Part shown: piece by piece, positions 1-13,182 of the stretch
How positions within the stretch are numbered: the first letter of the stretch is position 1
Layout: every line of letters begins with the position of its first letter
From: Pelecanus crispus
Lineage: Eukaryota; Chordata; Aves; Pelecaniformes; Pelecanidae
Assembly (NCBI RefSeq): GCF_030463565.1
Contig: NC_134675.1
Span: forward strand, 18,559,862 to 18,623,861
Direction of reading: 5' to 3'
Length of the DNA: 64,000 nucleotides
Notes under the pieces: model-generated
What the model was told of the DNA's origin: nothing
Databases searched by the model: none
The model's input: only the letters and a program-made list of their open reading frames with translations
Translations under genes and position numbers: made by a program

Positions 1-1045
1 GTTGCAAGGTTTTGGTAGTGGGGGGGCTGCAGGGGTGGCTTCTGTGAGAAGACGTCAGGAGCTGTCCCCATGTTGGACAGAGCCAGTTCCAGCAGGCTCC
101 AAGACAGACCCGCCGCTGCCCAAAGCTGAGCCAATCAGCGACAGTGGTAGCGCCTCTGTGATAACATATTTAAAAAAGGGTAAAAAACTGCTGCGCAACA
201 GCTGGGAGAGAGGAGTGAGAATATGTGAGAGAAACAACTATGCAGACACCAAGGTCAGAGGAGAAGGAGGGGGAGGAGGTGCTCCAGGGGCCGGAGCAGA
301 GATTCCCCTGCAGCCCATGGTGAAGAACATGGTGAAGCAGGTTGTACCCCTGCAGCACGTGGAAGACACCATGCCAGAGCAGGTGGATGTGCCCTGAAGG
401 AAGCTGCATCCTGTGGAGAGCCCATGCAGGAGCAGACTCCTGGCAGGAACTGCAGCCTGTGGGGCAGAGCCCACACCAGAGCAGGTTCTTCTGGCAGGAC
501 CTGTGACCCCGCAGGGGACCCATGCTGGAATAGTCTGCTTCTGAAGGACTGCACCCCGTGGAAAGGGCCCAAGCTGGAGCAGTTCATGAAGAACTGCAGC
601 CTGTGGGAAGGACCCATGTTGAGAAGTTTGTGAAGGACTGTATCCTGTGGGAGGGACCCCACACTGGAGCAAGGGAAGAGCATGAGGAGGAAGGAGTGGG
701 AGACGAAGCATTATGAACTGACTGTAACCCCCATTCCCTATTCCCCTGTGCTGCTTGGGGCAGGGGAGGAGGTAAAAGAGTTGAGCCTGGGAAGAAGGGA
801 GACGTGGGGGAAGGTGTTTTTAGATTTGTTATTATTTCTCACTATCCTACTCTGTTTAACTGGCAATAAATTAAATTAATTTCCCCAATTCAAGTCTGTT
901 TTGCCCATAACGGTAACTGGTGAGTGATCTCCCTGTCCTTATCTCGACCCACGAGCTTTTTGTCTTATTTTCTCCTCTTGTCCTGTTGAGGAGGGGGGTA
1001 TGATAGAGTGGCTTGGTGGACACCTGGCGGCCAGCCAAGGTCAAC
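1..1045 (+). mobile_element. LTR-C copy 1 (solo LTR-like, left-truncated by window)
   Basis: A purine-rich repeat that starts inside its left end (aaggttttggtag) and contains many degenerate units built on 'gagcagg...ctgcagcctgtgg'. An AATAAA lies near 864, followed by the U5-like 'caagtctgttttgcccat'. It ends near 'aaggtcaaccca'. The same sequence recurs at 26372-27403, 34410-35175 and, inverted, at 1046-2486. The long open frames on both strands come from the biased repeat units, not from a gene. I call it an LTR from its TG...CA ends in the complete copy and its polyadenylation signal. Confidence 0.75.
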
Positions 1046-2486
1046 CCACCCCACTTACCAGTTACTGTCATGGGCAAAACAGATTTGATTTAGGGAAGAT
1101 TAATTTAATTTCTTGCCAGTTGTTGTGGGTTAACCTCAGTAGGCATCTAAGCCCCACACAGCTGTTTACTCACTCCCCCAGCAGTGGGATGGGGGAAAGA
1201 ATCGGAGGGGTAAAATTGAGAAAACTCATGGGTTGAGATAAAGACAGTTTAATAGGGAAAGCAAAAGCTGTGTGCGCAAGCAAAGTGAAATAAGGAATTC
1301 ATTCACTACTTCCCATCAGCAGGCAGGTGTTCAGCCATTTCCAGGAAAGCAGGGCTTCATCATGCATAACAGTGACTTGGGAAGACAAACGCCATAACTC
1401 CGAACATTCCCCCCTTCCTCCTTCTTCCCCCAGCTTTTTATTGCTGAGCATGATGTCATATGGTATGGGATATCCCTTTGGTCAGTTGAGGTCAGCTGTC
1501 CTGGCTGTGTCCCCTCCCAACTTCTTGTGCACTCCCAGCCTACTTACTGGTGGGGCAGTGTGAGAAAAAGCCTTAAGGCTGTGTAAGCACTGTTCAGCAA
1601 TAGCTAAAATATTGGTGTGTTATCAACACTGTTTTGGTCACAAATCCAAAACACAGCACCATACCTGCTGCTATGAAGAAAATTAACTCCATGCCAGCCA
1701 AAACCAGTACACCAATTAAAATAGATCTGGGTGGTGAGAAACAAAGACAAAAACTAAAACAGCTTCCCCCCCCCTCCTTCCCAGGTACAACTTCCCTCCT
1801 TCATTCCTGACTCCTCTTCCCTGCCCCCCCGCCCCCATCCTGCCACAGCCACTCAGGGGGGATGGGGAGTGGGGGGTTACAGACAGTTCATACCACTTCA
1901 TCTCTGCCCCTCCTTCCTCCTCAACCTTTTCCCTGATCCAGCACTGGTCCTTCCCATGGGCTGCAGTCCTTGAGGATAAGACTGCTCCAGTGTGGGTCCT
2001 CCACGGGCTGCAGTTCCTGCCAGGAGCATGCTCCAGCATGGGGTCTCCACAGGCTGCAGCTTCCTTCAGAGCATATCCACATCTGCTCTGGCATGGTCCT
2101 TTCCACTGGCTGCAGGGGGACAACCTGCTTCACCATGGTCTTTTTCACGGGCTGCAGGGGAATCTCTGTTCCAGCACCTGGAGCACCTCTTCCCCCTCCT
2201 TCTTCACTGACCTTAGTGTCTGCAGAGTTGTTTCTCATGCTTTTATTTCCTTCCTTCCTCCTCTCTCACAACTTCTGTGCAGTGTTTTTTACCCTTTCTT
2301 AAATATGTTATCACAGAGGTGCCACCAGTTTCACTGATTGGCTCAGCTTTGGCCAGTGGTGGGTCCGTTACAGAGCTGGCTGGAACTGATTCTGTCCAGC
2401 ACAGGGGCAGCCCCTGGTCTCTTCTCACAGAGGCCACCCCTGCAGCCCCCCTGCTACCAACACCTTGCCACATACACCAAATATAC
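1046..2486 (-). mobile_element. LTR-C copy 2, inverted, split by LTR-B
   Basis: Reverse complement of the LTR-C family. Bases 1046-1120 match its 3' end and 1712-2486 match the rest, up to the 'gtggcaagg' start near 2470. The two pieces are contiguous in other copies, so LTR-B (1121-1711) inserted into this element. Together with copy 1 it forms a tail-to-tail inverted repeat centred near 1045. Confidence 0.75.
1121..1711 (-). mobile_element. LTR-B copy 1 (solo LTR)
   Basis: A repeat running from 'tgtgggttaacc' to 'aaaccagtaca', nested in LTR-C copy 2. It shares the order 'gggttgagataaagacagtttaat' ... 'gctgagcatgatgtcatatgg' with the ERVL LTRs (LTR-A), so it is a diverged relative. By analogy with ERVL-1 its transcription direction is minus. 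On the minus strand an AATAAAAA stretch sits where LTR-A has its TATA box. Other copies: 20598-21202 and 50097-50695. Confidence 0.75.
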
Positions 2487-4380
2487 CTGGTAGAGATAGT
2501 TCACTAGGGAAGGCACACAAATGACATTCTTTAAATTCACAAGCACATGCACATTTGCAGATTCCCCAAGTACCAGCATGGCCCCTCTGTCCGTCTGTGT
2601 CACCTGACGCTACAGGGACAGGCAGGTTCTTTTAAGGATCCTTGGCAGAATGAGAATTGGCCACAGGGTTGTAGTTATATTTCGAGCTTCATTATTATAT
2701 GATTTGAGTAATCACCATAGTTTATCATTACACGGAATTTCTAGCAATAAGCATAGCTTTCCTATTACCAAAAATTTCAGTTACCTAGACTTTTCAGTCA
2801 CCTGGACTCTCTGCAGATGGGGCCAAATTCTTAATAATCAGCACACAATACAATAATCATAATCTAGACTCTGACTTTAGAAAAGAGCACGAGTCATTCA
2901 CTCAGTCCTCAGAGGAAGAAGAACGATGGAGGCAGTGTCACAGTACTCTAGCTGACAGTGAGGGTGCACCCCTTTCCCCCTCCCTCATGGTGCAGGTGTC
3001 CCCTGTATCACACCAGGAAGCATGAAGGCCTTAGCAGACTGGCTGCTGTTGGATCTCTTTCAAAAGCCTTTTAGATAAGCTGATATATTTATACCTCTCA
3101 GTCTGGGAGTTTAGTCTTTACCATTTCCATAAGTTAGTGGATTCTGAAGAGGCTGCCAGACAATCAATATGCAAGAATTTTGTCTGCAGGAGACAGCAAT
3201 CTGCAGGTGACGATACCTGCACAATGGTCTTTATCTCTTCCTGTCCATTGTGTCCTGCCTACCTGTTGCTCTCCCTTTGACCTAATGGTGCTTCTCCCAG
3301 CATACATCAGACCTTAGCATGAGCTGTGTGTTAGCCAAAATCTGAGCAAGAGTTGAGTGAACAGTCACAGGAGGCATCCCTGGCCACTGGGGGATCATGG
3401 GTTTTGCCATCCAGAATATCTCATGTGCTGTTATACTTCCCTATTCCATAATGGGTGTCACCATATCCTGGCAACAATGCTATACCAGGTGTCAGGAGCA
3501 GAGGGTACTGGCCACACCCTGGTAGCACTGCCCTCTTACTTGCTGCATGGGTCCCTTACTCGCCGACTTGTCCAGCTTGATGCTTGCTAGCAAACATGCA
3601 CGCACTCACACACTTGTCCTGCAGGCACTCCACATTCGCAAAGTTCCCCTTGAATACCAGCACAGTCCCTCTGCCTGATACCCCTGCCCGATGCCCCTGC
3701 CCAGACCCAGGGCTTCCTACTTGCCAGCTAGTCCAGCTTGAGGTTTGCTAGTGAATACACATGCACACCCCATGCACCACCAGATTTGGGGAAATACAGA
3801 TACTCAGCCCCCCCCCAGCAGCCAGCACCAGGCACATGGACTGTGACCTGCAGTCCTGCTCCAGCCACTGGCACTGAAGCCCCCACTCACCTCACTAAGT
3901 CTGGTCCCTCCCAGTAGCTGCTTTTTTGGGATACACCTCATTCCCGCCCCAGTGGCTGGTGGCCAAGACCTCCGCCCACTCCAGTAGCTGACACCATAGC
4001 CCAGGGGCACCTACAGCCCTGGTCTGACTCCTCCAATAGCTGGCACCAAATCCACTCACACAGGTCTCCCCAGTAGCTGACACTTAGTCCTTAGAGCACA
4101 CATGCACATGGGATACAGAGAGAGTTTATGCAGAAAGATAGTTAAGAAAAGATTTAATAAGAAGATAGGACAGACTGTGGTGATCAGGTGCAGGGCTCAG
4201 TCAGACAAGTGTATTGACCAGTGCTGTTTTAGACATGACCAGTACTTTTTATACCCTTTTCTGGCTACTCCCATTTTGTTCCTCCCTGCTCCTCCTTCCC
4301 CTGCATATTCCCTCATCTGTTTGCACAGTTCCACTGACCTCCCCTCCAACATCCTGGACCCTCAGGTTTGCATCCATCAA
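2487..4380. repeat. Minisatellite-rich LTR-like block (LTR-E copy 1)
   Basis: No gene seen. It contains repeated short units around 'ccagtagctgacac' (3840-4090) and a longer repeat seen at about 3550-3610 and 3715-3770 ('ttgccagctagtccagctt'). The stretch from about 4130 ('aagatttaataagaagatagga' then 'gatcaggtgcaggg') is matched at 54225-54300. The shared layout suggests an LTR of a third family. The limits are approximate and 2490-3540 is only weakly assigned. Confidence 0.5.
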
Positions 4381-4724
4381 TTAGTGTGACTGACCAGGTT
4401 TGTTTCCTGTCTTTGTCTCCATTATGTTTGCCTGTCAGGTTTGTGTGTCTGTGTATTTTTTACGGCTTGCCCCTTTTCCTCATTTGACAAGGTCCTTGAT
4501 CAGTTAATCTTAATGAAATAAATATTCCCACACTCCATATATCCTTACCAATTAGTGTGACTGACCTGGTTTGGTTCTCATCCCTGCCTCCCTTATTGTT
4601 TGTTGGTCAGGTTTGTGTCTCTGTATATTTTCTTGTTTATGGCTTCCCCCTTTTTCTTAATATCCCCTTTTGCATTGAAAAGGCCTTTGACCAGATACCC
4701 TTAAAGGAACAGACTCTCTTTCCT
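4381..4724. repeat. Tandem duplication, about 172-bp period
   Basis: Two head-to-tail units, each beginning 'attagtgtgactgacc' (4381 and 4553) and continuing through 'gtcaggtttgtgt' and 'tatggcttccccc'/'acggcttgcccc'. They differ at a moderate number of positions. The duplication lies at the right edge of LTR-E copy 1. Confidence 0.75.
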
Positions 4725-4849
4725 TCCACATACTGTTACAATACCAGCACTCACACAGATATGAACAGCACAGACAACCTGATGCTGTTCCTCATCTCCA
4801 GTTGATCAAGACAGTCAGTCCATCCAGCAGCTGGCCCGTAGACCCTTGG

Positions 4850-5863
<1,014 letters not shown>

Positions 5864-6055
5864 TAGTTATTGACTTGTTTTGATTTCTTTAACCATCTTG
5901 TTTTACTTAGAAGAATTACATATTTGGTGCAAGTACAAGAATATGCAAAGATCACTATAAAGGTTTTTCATCTTGAAAAAATGCAGGATAAGTGGGTTTA
6001 ACAGATTAGTGATACATTGCACTACTTATCTATGTAAATAGACATTATATTTTAA

Positions 6056-7198
<1,143 letters not shown>

Positions 7199-10017
7199 TT
7201 CATAGAATCATAGAATGCTTTGGGTTGGAAGGGACCTTTAGAGGTCATCTAGCCCAACCCCCCTGCAGTGAGCAGGGACAGCTTTAACTAGATCAGGATG
7301 CTCAGAGCCCCATCCAAGCTGACCTTGAATGTTTCTAGGGATGGGGCCTCCACTACCTCTCTGGGCAACCTGTTCCAGTGCTTCACCCACCCTCACTGTA
7401 AAAAATTTCTTCCTTATGTCTAGTCTAAATCTATTCTTTTTTAGTTTAAAACCATTACTCATTGTCCTGTCAACAACAAGGCCTTGCTGAAAAGATTGTC
7501 TCCATCCTTCCTATAGGCCCCCTTTAAGTACTGAAAGGCTGCAATAAGGTCTCCTCGCAGCCTTCTCTTCTCCAGGCTGAACAACCCCAACTCTCTCAGC
7601 CTGTCCTCGTAGGACAGGTGCTCCAGCCCTCAGATCATTTTTGTGGCCCTCCTCTGGACCCGCTCCAGCAGGTCCATGTCCTTCTTGTGCTGAGGGCTCC
7701 AGAGCTGGACGCAGTACTCCAGATGAGGTCTCACCAGAGCAGAGTAGAGGGGCAGAATCACCTCCCTCGACCTGCTGGCCACGCTTCTTTTGATGCAGCC
7801 CAGGATACGGTTGGCTTTCTGGGCTGCAAGGGCACATTGCCGGCTCATGTCCAGCTTTTCATCCACCAGTACCCCCAAGTCCTTCTCCGCAGGGCTGCTC
7901 TCAATCTCTTCATCCCCCAGCCTGTACTGATACCGGGGGTTGTCCCGTCCCAGGTGCAGGACCTTGCACTTGGCCTTGTTTAACCTCATGATGTTCACAC
8001 AGGCCCATCTCTCCGGCTTGTCCAGGTCCCTCTGGATGACATCTTGTCCTTCTGGCGTGTCAACCGCACCACTCAGCTTGGTGTCAACTGCAAACTTGCT
8101 GAGGGTGCACTCAATCCCACTGTCTATGTCATTGATGAAGATGTTAAACAGCACCGGTCCCAGTACGGACCCCTGAGGGACCCCACTTGTCACCGGTCTC
8201 CATGTGGACATCGAGCCGTTGACCACTACCCTCTGGATGCGACCATCCAGCCAATTCCTTATCCATCGAACAGTCCACCCATCAAACCCATATCTCCCCA
8301 ATTTAGAGAGAAGGATGTTGTGGGGGACTGTGTCGAACGCTTTACAGAAGTCCAAGTAGATGACATCCATTGCTTTTCCCTTGTCCACTGATGCAGTCAC
8401 TCCTTCATAGAAAGCCACTAGGTTGATCAGGCAGGACTTGCCCTTGGTGAATCCGTGCTGGCTGTCTCGAATCACCTCCCTGTCCTCCATGTGCTTGAGC
8501 ATAGCTTCTAGGAGAATCTGTTCCATGATCTTCCCAGGCACAGAGGTGAGGCTGACAGGTCGGTAGTTCCCAGGGTCCTCCTTTCTTCCCTTTTTAAAAA
8601 TGGGCACAACATTCCCCTTCTTCCAGTCAGCAGGGACTTCACCGGACTGCCATGACTTTTCAAATATCATGGAGAGTGGCTTGGCAACTACATCAGCCAA
8701 TTCCCTCAGGACTCTGGGATGCATCTCATCAGGTCCCATAGACTTGTGTACATTGAGGTTCCTCAGGTGGTCTCGAACCTGATCTTCCCTCACAGTGGGA
8801 GGGGCTCTACCCCCCTGGTCCCCATCTTTTGGTCCATCGATTCGGGAGGGGCGAGGAGAGAGGTTGCCGGTGAAGACCGAGGCAAAGAAGTTGTTGAGTA
8901 CCCCTGCTTTCTCCTTGTCTGTTGATACTAGGTCGGCATTCTTGTTCATCAGGGACGGTACCCTTTCTTTAACCTTCCTTTTCTGGTTGATATACCTGTA
9001 GAAGCCCTTCTTGTTATTCTTTACATCCCTTGCCAAATTCAGCTCCATCCTCGCCTTGGCCTTCCTGACCCCCTCCCTACACAACCAGGCAGCTTCCCTG
9101 TACTCTTCCCAGGACCCTGCTTCCACTGCCTGTGCAGTTCCCTCTTACTCTTTAGGTTGACCAGCAGGTCTCGACTCAGCCATGCTGGTCTCTTCCCTTC
9201 CTTGCCTGATTTCTTACACATGGGAATTGAGAGCTCTTGTGCTCTATGGAAGGTGTCCTTAAAGATCTGCCAGCTCTGTTCCATTCCCCTGTCCCGGAGG
9301 ATCGTTTCCCAGGGGGTCCTTCTGACTAACTCCTTGAAGAGCTGGAAGTTTGCTTTTCTAAAATTTAGGGACCTGACTGCACTCCTCGCTTTTCCCATGT
9401 CCCTCAGGAGCGTGAACTGCACCAATGCATGATCACTGCAGCCCAAGCTGCATTGCTCACTTGCATTGGTGACCATCAGATCCAGTATCGCGTCCCCTCG
9501 GGTAGGTGTGTCTATTACCTGGCTTAGGAAGTTGTCGTCTATGCATTCCAGGAATCTCCTGGATTGCCTACAGCTCGCTGTGTTGCTTTTCCAGCAAATG
9601 TCGGGGTGGTTGAAGTCCCCCAGCAGGACAAGAGTCTGCAAGCACGAAGCCTCCCAGAGCTGGAAGAAGGCTTCGTCAGCAGGCTCCCCTTGATCAGGCG
9701 GCCTGTAGTAGACACCAACCACAAGGTTCCCTTTGTTGCCTCTGGTTCTGACTCTTACCTATAAGCTTTCGACCTGCTCGTGGCTATTCTTCAGGGACAG
9801 CTCTTCACACTGTATTGATTTCTTTATGTAGAGTGCAACGCCTCCGCCCCTCCTTCCTCGCCTGTCCCTTCTGAACAGCCTGTTCTGAACAGCCACATTC
9901 CAGTCATGGGATTCGTCCCACCAGGTTTCGGTTATGGCAATCAGGTCATAGCTTTCTAGTAGCACAGTAGCTTCCAGCTCCTCCTGTTTGTTCCCCATGC
10001 TGTGTGCGTTCACATTT
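7199..10017 (-). mobile_element. CR1 LINE (CR1-a), 5'-truncated, in PGGT1B intron
   Basis: On the minus strand this runs from inside the endonuclease domain (10017) to the 3' tail 'ATTCTATGATTCTATG' at 7199-7215. It lacks ORF1 and the start of ORF2. It opposes PGGT1B. Its sequence is distinct from the young CR1s at 21206 and 54334, and it carries several disabling changes (see its ORF2 entry). Confidence 0.93.
7238..10013 (-). pseudogene. CR1-a ORF2 remnant (endonuclease / reverse transcriptase)
   Basis: Read on the minus strand. The endonuclease part is at 10013-9039 (ITETWWDESHDW, YYRPPDQ, GDFNHPDICW, GCSDHALV) in two frames. The reverse transcriptase is a 498-codon open frame at 9126-7630 ([40 protein letters not shown]). 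The normal catalytic FADD box reads FAVD here, so one catalytic Asp is lost. A TGA at 7630-7632 fits decay of a CGA codon, and a later frameshift separates the last C-terminal part (7462-7238). The full endonuclease N-terminus is absent. This copy cannot encode an active retrotransposase. Confidence 0.9.
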
Positions 10018-11143
10018 TGAAGAAAAATAGTAAAAATTTAATGCCATTCTAACCTGAAGAATGACTGTAAATGCAGCATCATCTTCTTTTTTTTTTATGG
10101 ATCTGTAGTTTCAATGCCATATATACACAGCTGAACTTCCTACAAGATCAGTCTACTATCTGAAAGCCAAGCTGTCTTTCTGAACACAATAAAGATCTTC
10201 CACTTTATTAATGTGAAGTGTCTGTGCAGCTCCATTGTTTTCAGACGCCTACTGATGGTTAAATGTACACAGTCCTCTTGACTTCCATGTAAAAGCAAAA
10301 TGTGAAGATAATGAGACTGGTATGGGTCATCTGACAAATGAGTTAATAGTTCTGCTGAGGTCAAATAAGGACAGAAGTGATTCTTTCTCCTTGAAGCATT
10401 CAACTTTTGTAATGCTGAGAATAGTGGCCTCCGTTTGGTTTTGTTGCAAAACTCAGTTGTGACAGAATATGCCAGAGAAAGGTTGCAAAATAAGCATATA
10501 CAATTTTTTCATAAGTGCTTTCTAAAATAGATTCAGAATTTAAACTTCTGTAGCTCCTACTTCATGCAAAAAGATCTGTTTAAGTATTACATGGACTACC
10601 AAAATTGTAAGTAACTTTTCACAGCTGATGATTCAGGAAAATATTATTTTGTAGTCCTGATGTTCCAATCATAACAGATGTTAATGTTGTTGGTTTTAGA
10701 GGTAGCAGTGTTTCTTGATTTAAAATAGTAAGTGTTTGGACCAGTGTGCTTGTTGAGCAGTGATCTTAGAAAACTATTTCTTGCCTTTGAAAATCGATCT
10801 GAAAAGTCAAAAGTCTTTTAAATGCTAGTAATCCTCTGAAATCATGAGCATACCAAAGTGAATCGCAAAAAGCCTATTGCTTTTAGCAGTTTCTACAGGT
10901 AAGCATCCACACAGGGTTGTCAAACCCAAGAAAGGCTATCAGAAGTTTCCTGAAAAAAACAAGTTAGATCTGCTATCATATGTTAATGCTACTTATTACA
11001 AACATAAAACCCCCAAACATTAGGGTTCTACAGAGCTGAGGATTTTATTAGAATACATACCTAAGTCATTCATTTTTTTTCTAGACTTGAGCATAAATCA
11101 TAACAAGATTTAAATAAATGTAAATAAATTTCTCTTAAACTAC
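10018..11143 (+). other. PGGT1B: PGGT1B last intron, unique middle part
   Basis: AT-rich, no repeat or exon recognised, between CR1-a and ERVL-1. Confidence 0.55.
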
Positions 11144-11148
11144 TAGGT

Positions 11149-11710
11149 TATTGTGGTTTAGCCCCAGCCAGCAGCTAAGAACCATGCAGCTGCTCGCTCA
11201 CTCCCCCTGCCCCGGTGGGATGGGGGAGAGAATCAGAGGAGTAAGAGTGAGAAAAACTCCTGGGTTGAGATAAGAACAGTTTAATAACTGAAATAAAGTA
11301 AAATAGTAATGATAATAATAACAATATAATAATAATAATAATAATATACAAAGCAAGTAATGCACAATGCAATTGCTCACCACCCACCGACCGATACCCA
11401 GACAGTTCCCGAGCAGCGATCGCTGCTCCCCGGCCATCCCCCCCAGCTTATATACTGAGCATGACGTCACATGGTATGGAATAGCCTTTTGGTCAGTTTG
11501 GATCAACTATTCCGGCTGTGCCCCCTCCCAGTTTCTTGTGCACCTGGCAGGGCATGGGAAGCTGAAAAGTCCTTGACTAGCATAAGCAGTACTTGGCAAC
11601 AACTAAAACATCAGTGTGTTATCAACATTCTTCTCATCCTAAATGCAAAACGCAGCACTATGCCAGCTACTAGGAAGAAAATTAACTCTATCCCAGCCCA
11701 AACCAGGACA
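11149..11710 (-). repeat. ERVL-1 3' LTR (LTR-A)
   Basis: Reads TATTGTGGTTTAG at its plus-strand left end, aligned to TGTCCTGGTTTAG of the 5' LTR, and ends AAACCAGGACA. It holds an (ATA/TAA)n microsatellite at about 11305-11350. The minus strand has a TGACGTCA box (11462-11469) just upstream of TATATAAG (11447-11454). Confidence 0.9.
11447..11469 (-). promoter_or_regulatory. LTR-A core promoter: CRE-like TGACGTCA plus TATA box
   Basis: On the minus strand the palindromic TGACGTCA (CREB/ATF consensus) is followed after 7 bases by TATATAAG. The arrangement recurs at 17518-17525 (TATA mutated to CATATAAG) and 29098-29120 (TATATAAAC). LTR-B copies keep a TGATGTCA/TGACATCA variant. Function is inferred from consensus only. 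Confidence 0.65.
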
Positions 11711-12194
11711 GTATCCACCCCTTATTCTATACCATCTACATCATGTCCAGGTCCTACCCTTCCCAATGTATTCTAATTAATCACCACCACTTTCCCTGTC
11801 TTGATATATACACACAGATATCATTCCCTTTGTGATTAGAGGGCCATCCCTCTAATATGCCCATTGAGTTAATTTAGTCCATGACTTTGGGTTCCATCTG
11901 TCATCACAGTCTTTCAGAGCAGGAGAGGTGGTGTGCGGTGTTGGACTGTTGCATGCTGAAGCCAGTTCTTGTTCCAACACTAGTGCACTTTGCTTGGTTT
12001 CATCAAAGTTCATCTTCATTAAGCTGGGCGATTCTTACTGTAATACCATTGATGTGGCATATAGCAACCATAGTAGTGATGACATACAGTATTATATAGC
12101 AATTAACGTCACACCATTCAGTTCATTGGCTATTTTCACCCAAAATCAAATCCCCTTGAGGTACACATTGGACTTCCCCATCCTTTCACATTAC

Positions 12195-13182
12195 TCACCC
12201 AGTGCACCCAGGTCCTTGAGCAAAAGCAATCCCACGAATGGGTTTGCCTTTGCCAGAGGGGGAAGTAACCCAGACTGTCTTCCCCAGCATATTTTTCATG
12301 TGCACTACAGGGGCATTATACCCTTCTACAATAGAAGGTAAAAAGTACAGTAAAAGTTTTGATTGGGCAGGGCCAGCTCGATTGGCAGATCCCCTAGTGT
12401 TGACTAACCAGGTGGCTTTTGCTAACTGTGTATCCCAATGTTTGAATGTCCCACCACCCATTGCTCTCAGGGTATTCTTTAACAGTCCATTGTATCGTTC
12501 AATTTTCCTGGACGCTGGTGCATGACAGGGGATGTGATATACCCACTCAATGCCGTGCTCTTTGGCCCAGGTGTCTATGAGGTTGTTTCGGAAATGAGTC
12601 CCCGTTGTCTGACTCGATTCTTTCTGGGGTGCCATGTTGCCACAGGATTTGCTTTTCAAGGCCCAGGATGGTGTTCCGGGCGGTGGCATGGGGCACGGGA
12701 TATGTTTGCAGCCATCCGGTGGTTGTTTCCACCATGGTGAGCACATAGCGCTTGCCTTGGTGGGTTTCCGGGAGTGTGATATAATCAATCTGCCAGGCCT
12801 CCCCATATTTATATTTCAGCCATCGTCCTCCATACCAGAGGGGCTTGAACCACTTGGGTTGATTGATCGCAACACATGTTTCACATTCATGGATAACCTG
12901 TGCAATAGTGTCCATGGGCAAGTCCACCCCTTGATCACAAGCCCATCTATATGTTGCATCTCTTCCTTGATGGCCTGAGGTGTCATGGGCCCACTGAGCT
13001 ATAAATAGTTCACCCTTATTTTGCCAGTCCAGATCCACCTGAGCCACTTCAATCTTAGCAGCCTGATCCACCTGCTGGTTGTTCTGACGTTCTTCAGTGG
13101 CCCGACTCTTGGGTACGTGAGCATCTACGTGACGAAATTTTACAACCAGGTTCTCTACCCGGGCAGCAATATCTTGCCACAA
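12195..13182 (-). pseudogene. ERVL-1 integrase (frameshifted)
   Basis: Minus-strand frames at 13182-12547 and 12806-12195 together carry an integrase. There is a zinc-binding HHCC segment (WAHDTSGHQG, then CETC), the core 'QIDYITLP' with the first Asp, 'IESDNGDSF' with the second Asp, and 'KIERYNGLLK' with the Glu of the DDE triad. The frame changes near 12570-12600, between the second Asp and the Glu. The end reads 'GIAFAQGPGCTG' before a stop at 12195. Confidence 0.88.

Noticed and set aside
11711..12194. Possible env gene in ERVL-1
   Set aside because: Less than 500 bases, no signal peptide, furin site or transmembrane frame; consistent with env-less ERVL.
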